10,495 nt of DNA from Bifidobacterium breve. GTDB lineage: Bacteria > Bacteroidota > Bacteroidia > Cytophagales > UBA9547. Positions 6,651 to 10,495 of this stretch are shown piece by piece. The position numbers and the translations under genes are program-made. The DNA lies in the NCBI GenBank assembly GCA_943325655.2, contig CALPQG020000056.1, positions 1 through 10,495 of the forward strand, read 5' to 3'. Under the pieces are notes generated by a model. It had not been told where the DNA came from and did no database searches. It was given only the letters and a program-made list of their open reading frames with translations. Position 1 is the stretch's first letter. The number at the start of each line of letters is the position of its first letter.

Positions 6651-6680
6651 GAAGCCTTCAGATTTCTGGAGGCTTTTTTG
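6651..6680 (+). terminator. Intrinsic terminator of the cysC-cysD-cysN unit
   Basis: Positions 6652-6661 (AAGCCTTCAG) pair with 6666-6675 (CTGGAGGCTT) over 10 base pairs, one of them G-U, around the loop ATTT, followed by a T run. It lies 123 bases after cysN. On the minus strand no T run follows the stem, so it serves the plus-strand genes only and not the converging acyltransferase gene. Confidence 0.88.
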
Positions 6681-6840
6681 TTTTTAATATTAATGTTTCA
6701 AAAAAACATTTTGTGGAGGAAATTAGAAATATGCCAAAGTCTCACAAATTATTACAATGAAACTCAACAGAACAACTTCATTTTTCATAAAAGAGTCAAC
6801 ATCAATAAACGGTTGAACAATACAACTAAAACGCTAAGCT
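6681..6840. other. AT-rich spacer with no gene
   Basis: This stretch separates the cysN terminator from the 3' end of the converging acyltransferase gene; together with the array and terminator it makes a gene-free region of 312 bases. I see no plausible reading frame, RNA gene or heptad repeats. A weak 7-bp inverted repeat (AATGTTT 6692-6698 with AAACATT 6704-6710) is the only symmetry, and it lacks a T run on the minus strand. Confidence 0.5.
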
Positions 6841-7944
6841 TTAAACCTTAATAAATGTTTTATTTCTGTACATATACCATAACAGCAAATATAATATTCC
6901 AAAACCACCAATAATAGTGAGCATATTGTAATAGGCTCCGGTATATTGCTCTAACCCAAACAAGAAAAATTTAGCAATGGTTGGGAAACTTACCAAATGA
7001 GAGATCACATAAGCCGTGATTGCATTTATGCCAATCACCCTGAATGGAAAAGACCAGCGGATGTATTTTTTTACATCTATAATCCAATAAAAAATACTGA
7101 GTAAAATAAAACACAGACCAGAAGACGCCAATACAAAAGAGCTCGTCCATATTTTTTTAACAATAGGATGCCACATTCCAAGAAGCGATCCCAGCAATAA
7201 CCCAGCAATCCCAAACAACAGTAAATTGAGTACAACTTGTTGTTGAGTACGCTTTGAGTTGATTAATTCTCCTGCCATTACCCCTGACAAGGTGGTGGCT
7301 ACAAACCCTAATCCTGATAAAAACCACGTATATTGCTCTCCATCATGATATTTTCCAAACAATACATGATCAACATAAAAAGCAAAATTACGACCTGGAA
7401 GCAATACACTTTTCCCAAAACCTGGAACCATTGGCATAGTCAAAAGCAAGGTATAAAACACCAAACAAAGTATAAAAATAATATAGATCCATTTTTTATC
7501 TAAATGAATGTAGATCAAACATGAAAAAAAATAGCCTACAGCAATGGCCTGTAAAGTATTATTGAACACAAAAAAGTTTTCTGGATCAAATGCCAATAAA
7601 TTCCCCTGAACAATCCATCCCAAAACAAATAAGAGAATGAACCGTGTAAGGATTTTTTTATACCAATTAAACATACGAGCATTTTCAATGGTAGTTTTGG
7701 ACAAAGAAAATGGAATTACTGCACCTACTACAAACAAAAACAAGGGCATCACAATATCATAAAATGTGGAGCCAAACCATTCAGGATGATCAAACTGCAG
7801 GGCCAAATGGTGTGTAAATTGTGAACCAATGGCTTTATCTAATTGAATAAAAAACTTATCTGCAAACACAATTAAGAGCATATCAAATCCCCTCAAAGCA
7901 TCAATAGACAAAATACGGTTTTGGGTTCTTAAATTATTGTCCAA
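6841..7944 (-). CDS. Membrane acyltransferase, HGSNAT/DUF5009 (NagX-like) family
   Basis: The 367-residue integral membrane protein has about ten hydrophobic segments. It begins with RILSIDALRGFDM, the family signature, and has a histidine (H53) in DHPEWFGSTFYDIVMP, corresponding to the H-x-x-W-x-G motif that holds the active-site histidine of heparan-alpha-glucosaminide N-acetyltransferases. Family members move acetyl groups from cytosolic acetyl-CoA across the membrane to sugar amino groups; bacterial ones are linked to amino sugar use or envelope glycans, but the substrate here is unknown. The only usable start is TTG at 7944: an in-frame stop lies five codons upstream and no ATG precedes the signature. 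The gene stands alone, convergent with cysN and divergent from the lipoprotein gene, with no heptad repeats upstream. Family assignment is good; physiological role is open. Confidence 0.82.
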   Translation of the reverse strand: MDNNLRTQNRILSIDALRGFDMLLIVFADKFFIQLDKAIGSQFTHHLALQFDHPEWFGSTFYDIVMPLFLFVVGAVIPFSLSKTTIENARMFNWYKKILTRFILLFVLGWIVQGNLLAFDPENFFVFNNTLQAIAVGYFFSCLIYIHLDKKWIYIIFILCLVFYTLLLTMPMVPGFGKSVLLPGRNFAFYVDHVLFGKYHDGEQYTWFLSGLGFVATTLSGVMAGELINSKRTQQQVVLNLLLFGIAGLLLGSLLGMWHPIVKKIWTSSFVLASSGLCFILLSIFYWIIDVKKYIRWSFPFRVIGINAITAYVISHLVSFPTIAKFFLFGLEQYTGAYYNMLTIIGGFGILYLLLWYMYRNKTFIKV

Positions 7945-8050
7945 AATAATTAGCGTTTATAATGATGAAAAACATATTCAGCAAAAAATCATAACGTCAA
8001 TATGCAGCTTATATTTCAGTGTTTTTTTAACAGACTGCAATAAATTATAA

Positions 8051-8082
8051 TTTAGTAATTTCCCGAAAACTATCCATATTTG
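8051..8082 (+). promoter_or_regulatory. Weak candidate promoter for lipoprotein-dgkA
   Basis: CATATTTG at 8075-8082 differs at one base from the Bacteroidetes -7 consensus TAnnTTTG, and a T-rich TTTA at 8051-8054 lies 20 bases upstream where a -33 TTTG would be. A transcript starting near 8088 would leave a leader of about 12 bases before the ATG at 8101. This is position-based inference on a degenerate motif. Confidence 0.3.
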
Positions 8083-8100
8083 TAATCAATCAACGACCCA

Positions 8101-8521
8101 ATGAAGTACATCTATATTGTTATTGCCATTTGTATATTCAGTTCATGTGATTGGCTCAAACAAAAAACCAAAGAAATAGTTAATAAAAGTGGCGAAGTCA
8201 TTGCCAAAACCGGATCCGAATTTATTGATGGCGTTTCAAAAGGTGTTGAAAAAACTTTTCAAAATGAAGTAGTATTTTCGGAAACATTGAAAACCAAAGG
8301 ATTAAAAGCAGGAAAAATTATCATTATCAGTACCGATAGTATTTCATTTATGACAAAGGCATCCAACAAAAATCACCGCCAAACTATTTAGCGAATCGGG
8401 TCAGGAATATGGAAGAGCGAAACAAATCGTTAAAGGCAAAAAAGGTGACGCACAATATTTGGATTTCATTTTTCACAAAAGAACAAATATTGACGGAAAA
8501 GGGAAGGTTGTTTTTGAATAA
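8101..8521 (+). pseudogene. Small lipoprotein gene of unknown function, frameshifted
   Basis: The gene begins with a lipoprotein signal peptide, MKYIYIVIAICIFSSC, with the likely lipidated cysteine at residue 16. The first frame stops at 8391 after 96 residues, but coding continues in another frame as ITAKLFSESGQEYGRAKQ and on to VVFE and a TAA at 8519-8521. Between them (about 8343-8372) the third frame reads FIYDKGIQQK. The simplest account giving a smooth protein is two single-base losses, one in the T run at 8342-8344 and one in the A run at 8368-8372, restoring 140 residues. A single extra A in that A run would also join the outer parts, but with the less convincing stretch SFMTKASNK. 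I do not recognise the family. It precedes dgkA by eight bases, so the two were probably co-transcribed. Sequencing error is as likely as true decay. Confidence 0.7.
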
Positions 8522-8529
8522 ATAGAACC

Positions 8530-8882
8530 ATGAACCTCTCCAAATCAATCTCAAGTTTTAAGTATGCCTTTAAAGGATTGAAGTGCATGCTTGTGCATGA
8601 AAACAATTTTCGTGTTCATTGTTCAGCCACTTTACTGGTAAATTTCTGGCTTATTATTTCAAAATAAACATTACCGAGTGGTGCATCATTTTACTTTGTT
8701 GTGGGTTGGTAATGGCGATGGAAATCATCAATACGGCAATAGAAAAAACGATAGACTTGATTTGTCCAGAACAAAATCCAAAAGCTGGTTTAATCAAAGA
8801 CATTGCAGCAGCAGCTGTTTTGGTAATGAGTATATGCAGCTTAGTAATCGGAATACTTATTTTTTTTAAATACTTATTTTGA
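8530..8882 (+). pseudogene. dgkA: Diacylglycerol/undecaprenol kinase DgkA, one frameshift
   Basis: DgkA-family enzymes are small inner membrane kinases; in most bacteria outside the Proteobacteria the substrate is undecaprenol. The N-terminal part (ATG at 8530, SFKYAFKGLK, then NNFRVH at residues 25-30) is followed by a frame change near 8641-8650, after which the rest is intact: TEWCIILLCCG, the signature E-I-I-N-T-A-I-E at 65-72, and KD at 90-91. Without correction the first frame stops at 8667 after 45 residues. Adding one T to the run at 8643-8645 restores 117 residues, a normal length, with three membrane segments and normal spacing between the NFR-H and TEW blocks. It follows the lipoprotein gene by eight bases and its last 9 bases overlap the MATE gene tail to tail. 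A conserved enzyme broken by one homopolymer base suggests sequencing error, but real loss cannot be excluded. Confidence 0.85.
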
Positions 8883-10226
8883 TGAATTCCAATTGGCAAC
8901 CAACACAAAAAACCTCCTGCTAAAAAGAATGGCCTGCAATAGTAAAGAGATTAAAAATCCAATCCAGATACCGAGTGCATGCAATTGCAATTCAAAACAC
9001 AAGTAAGCACCAATGGGCAAACCAATCATCCAGTAACACACAAAAGTAATGATGGAAGGAAACCTGTAATCTCCCAATCCCCTCAACAAAGCCTGACTCA
9101 CACTTTGCAACGAATCGGCAATTTGAAAAATACCTGCCACCACAATCAAAGGTATTGCAAGCGCAATGACATCAGGCGCCTCAATAAAATGAGAAGCCAA
9201 TGTAGCTGGAATACAGATAAAAACGACACAGGGCAGCAACACAAAACAAACGCCCACCGCCAGACTCACTTTTCCTGACAATTTCATCTGAGCCACGTCA
9301 TTCCTTCCTACAGCTGCCCCAACCCTAATTGCTCCTCCGGCACCAAAAGCAAGAATAACCATAAAAGAACTCATGGCAACATTGATGGCAATTTGATGGG
9401 CAGCCAATTCTGTAGCATTGACCCAACCAATCATAATTGCTCCAAAACCATAAGCGGCATATTCTAAAACCGTTTGAAAACCAACGGGCATGGCTTCCGA
9501 AAAAATAGCCATGGCGTCTGCGATATTTCGTTTCAACTTCTCTTTGCCACTTCGGAGAATCACTTTAAAACTTGGAATATTTTTCAACAAAACCAACATC
9601 CCAATCATGACAATAAATTGGGTAATGGTATTGGTAATGGCGGCACCATTGAGCCCCAATGTTGGAAAGCCCCAATGGCCATAAATCAACAACCAGTTTA
9701 AAAATGCATCGATACACAAAGCACTGATTGACATGACCATGCCCAAGCGAGGATAAGAAATGCCATCGGCATAATGCTTGAATTGCAAATAAAGTATCAA
9801 AGGAAATACGCAGGGCATTAAGTAAAATAAAAATGCTTTCCCTTTAATGGTTACGCCTGTTTCTTGTCCGAGCCATTCGAATTTCCAGGCGGCCAATCCA
9901 ATACACCCCATGAGAATCATTGCCAATACGGAAGAAAAGATTACGCCACCATACCAAAGCGAACGACATTTGCCCATGTCTTTTTGGGAAAAAGCAGTGG
10001 AAACCATGGGAGCAATTACGAGAGAAGCGCCTATCCCTAAAATTGAAAACAACAAATATACCGCATTGGCAGCACTTACCGCAGCTACAGCTTCAGTCCC
10101 TAGGGGGCCAATCATAAGCGCATCAATCAAATTCATCAATACTCCACTCAACTCCCCAATAGCAATTGGAATACTCAGTTGCAGTAATTTCTTAATTTCA
10201 TTTTTAGTATCAACACCCAATATCAT
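8874..10226 (-). CDS. MATE family efflux transporter (NorM-like)
   Basis: The 450-residue protein has about 12 membrane segments in two similar halves, typical of MATE exporters, which expel drugs or metabolites in exchange for Na+ or H+. SIPIAIGELSG followed by LIDALMIGPLG near residues 18-43 is the first-helix signature; D35 there and the E of VLEYAAYGFGA in the seventh helix match acidic residues important in NorM proteins. I chose the ATG at 10226. A longer form from a TTG at 10298 would add 24 non-family residues, and no ATG lies between. A perfect TAnnTTTG at 10231-10238 on this strand lies too near this ATG to be its normal promoter. The 3' end overlaps that of dgkA by 9 bases in convergent orientation. 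The substrate cannot be predicted. Confidence 0.92.
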   Translation of the reverse strand: MILGVDTKNEIKKLLQLSIPIAIGELSGVLMNLIDALMIGPLGTEAVAAVSAANAVYLLFSILGIGASLVIAPMVSTAFSQKDMGKCRSLWYGGVIFSSVLAMILMGCIGLAAWKFEWLGQETGVTIKGKAFLFYLMPCVFPLILYLQFKHYADGISYPRLGMVMSISALCIDAFLNWLLIYGHWGFPTLGLNGAAITNTITQFIVMIGMLVLLKNIPSFKVILRSGKEKLKRNIADAMAIFSEAMPVGFQTVLEYAAYGFGAIMIGWVNATELAAHQIAINVAMSSFMVILAFGAGGAIRVGAAVGRNDVAQMKLSGKVSLAVGVCFVLLPCVVFICIPATLASHFIEAPDVIALAIPLIVVAGIFQIADSLQSVSQALLRGLGDYRFPSIITFVCYWMIGLPIGAYLCFELQLHALGIWIGFLISLLLQAILFSRRFFVLVANWNSSK

Positions 10227-10360
10227 CAGCCAAAAATAAGCATAAAGTTGCGAATTGGTTGATATGCAGGACAGAATATTTTTATAAAAAACAAACAAAA
10301 ATTAAAGCACACCAAGAGAGTTAGGGCTTGCTGAAAAACTCAAAAGCAACAAATAAGGAG

Positions 10361-10388
10361 TGTTGAGTTTTTAGTGTTGAGTAATTTG
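10361..10388. repeat. Four-unit heptad block (class II)
   Basis: Units are TGTTGAG, TTTTTAG, TGTTGAG and the weaker TAATTTG. On the minus strand, the strand of the MATE gene, they read as ACT-beginning inverted heptads, the same orientation class II blocks have upstream of cysD and cysN, but here they lie 134 bases before the start codon. Positions 10299-10360 before it show nothing recognisable. Confidence 0.75.
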
Positions 10389-10404
10389 TAAAGTAAGCAG
10401 GTTG

Positions 10405-10495
10405 TACAAGGCACTAGGTACAAGGTACAAGGTACAGGGTACAAAGTACAGGGTACAGGGTACAGGGTACAAAGTACAGGGTACAAAGTACAGGG
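10405..10495. repeat. Heptad array of at least 13 units running off the window (class I)
   Basis: Thirteen uninterrupted 7-base units: TACAGGG (6), TACAAGG (3), TACAAAG (3) and CACTAGG (1). The array continues to the last base of the window, so its full length is unknown. It is G-richer and more uniform than the array after cysN, which suggests more recent expansion. It lies 16 bases right of a class II block. Confidence 0.95.

Noticed and set aside
6692..6710. Terminator for the converging acyltransferase gene
   Set aside because: The 7-bp stem is made mostly of A-T pairs and no T run follows it on the minus strand.
8368..8372. Programmed ribosomal frameshifting in the lipoprotein gene
   Set aside because: The A run is only five bases, no stimulatory structure is evident, and the nearby dgkA has a similar break, so indels or read errors are simpler.
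10231..10238. TATTTTTG on the minus strand as promoter of the MATE gene
   Set aside because: It fits TAnnTTTG, but transcription would start almost at the chosen ATG and no -33 element is visible; a chance match in AT-rich DNA is likely.
9847..10239. Plus-strand open frame of 130 codons opposite the MATE gene
   Set aside because: It is the antisense shadow of a clear membrane transporter and has no signature of its own.

Overview
The window looks like chromosomal DNA of a member of the Bacteroidetes (probably the Flavobacteriia/Sphingobacteriia/Saprospiria breadth; I cannot place it further). The reasons are low GC, A-rich start regions with almost no Shine-Dalgarno sequences, a TAnnTTTG-like -7 promoter motif in front of cysC, and protein types typical of that phylum (stand-alone CysC beside CysD/CysN, an LRGFDM-type acyltransferase, a short lipoprotein).

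Layout. Positions 113-2456 (minus strand) hold nadD, a small MNT-type nucleotidyltransferase without a visible HEPN partner, and a TolC-type outer membrane protein. Positions 2613-6528 hold a sulfate-activation module: cysQ on the minus strand and, divergently, cysC-cysD-cysN on the plus strand, closed by a good intrinsic terminator at 6651-6680. CysD/CysN make APS from sulfate and ATP, CysC phosphorylates it to PAPS, and CysQ removes the by-product PAP. No PAPS reductase, sulfite reductase, sulfate permease or sulfotransferase gene is in view. Positions 6841-7944 (minus) encode a multi-pass acyltransferase of the heparan-alpha-glucosaminide N-acetyltransferase/DUF5009 type. Positions 8101-8882 (plus) hold a small lipoprotein gene and dgkA (undecaprenol/diacylglycerol kinase), both broken by apparent single-base losses in short T or A runs. 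Positions 8874-10226 (minus) encode a MATE efflux transporter whose 3' end overlaps that of dgkA by 9 bases.

The most striking feature is not a gene. The intergenic DNA around the cys genes and at the right edge is filled with degenerate 7-base tandem repeats of two related kinds: TACAAAG/TACTGAG/TATTAGG/TACAGGG (class I) and TGTTGAG/TGATAAG/TTTTTAG (class II), both fitting T-N-N-N-N-R-G. I count nine blocks. At the cysQ-tolC, cysC-cysD and cysD-cysN junctions, repeats in the sense orientation start at or inside the stop codon of the upstream gene, and repeats in the inverted orientation lie in the spacer before the next gene. Before cysD and before cysN the inverted block has exactly five units in exactly the same phase, with ACT at -37, -30, -23, -16 and -9 from the ATG. 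The divergent promoter regions (3390-3543, 7945-8100) and the nadD/MNT/dgkA regions have no such repeats. This resembles in kind the heptanucleotide short tandem repeats (STRRs) known from filamentous cyanobacteria, but the tie to stop and start codons is unusual.
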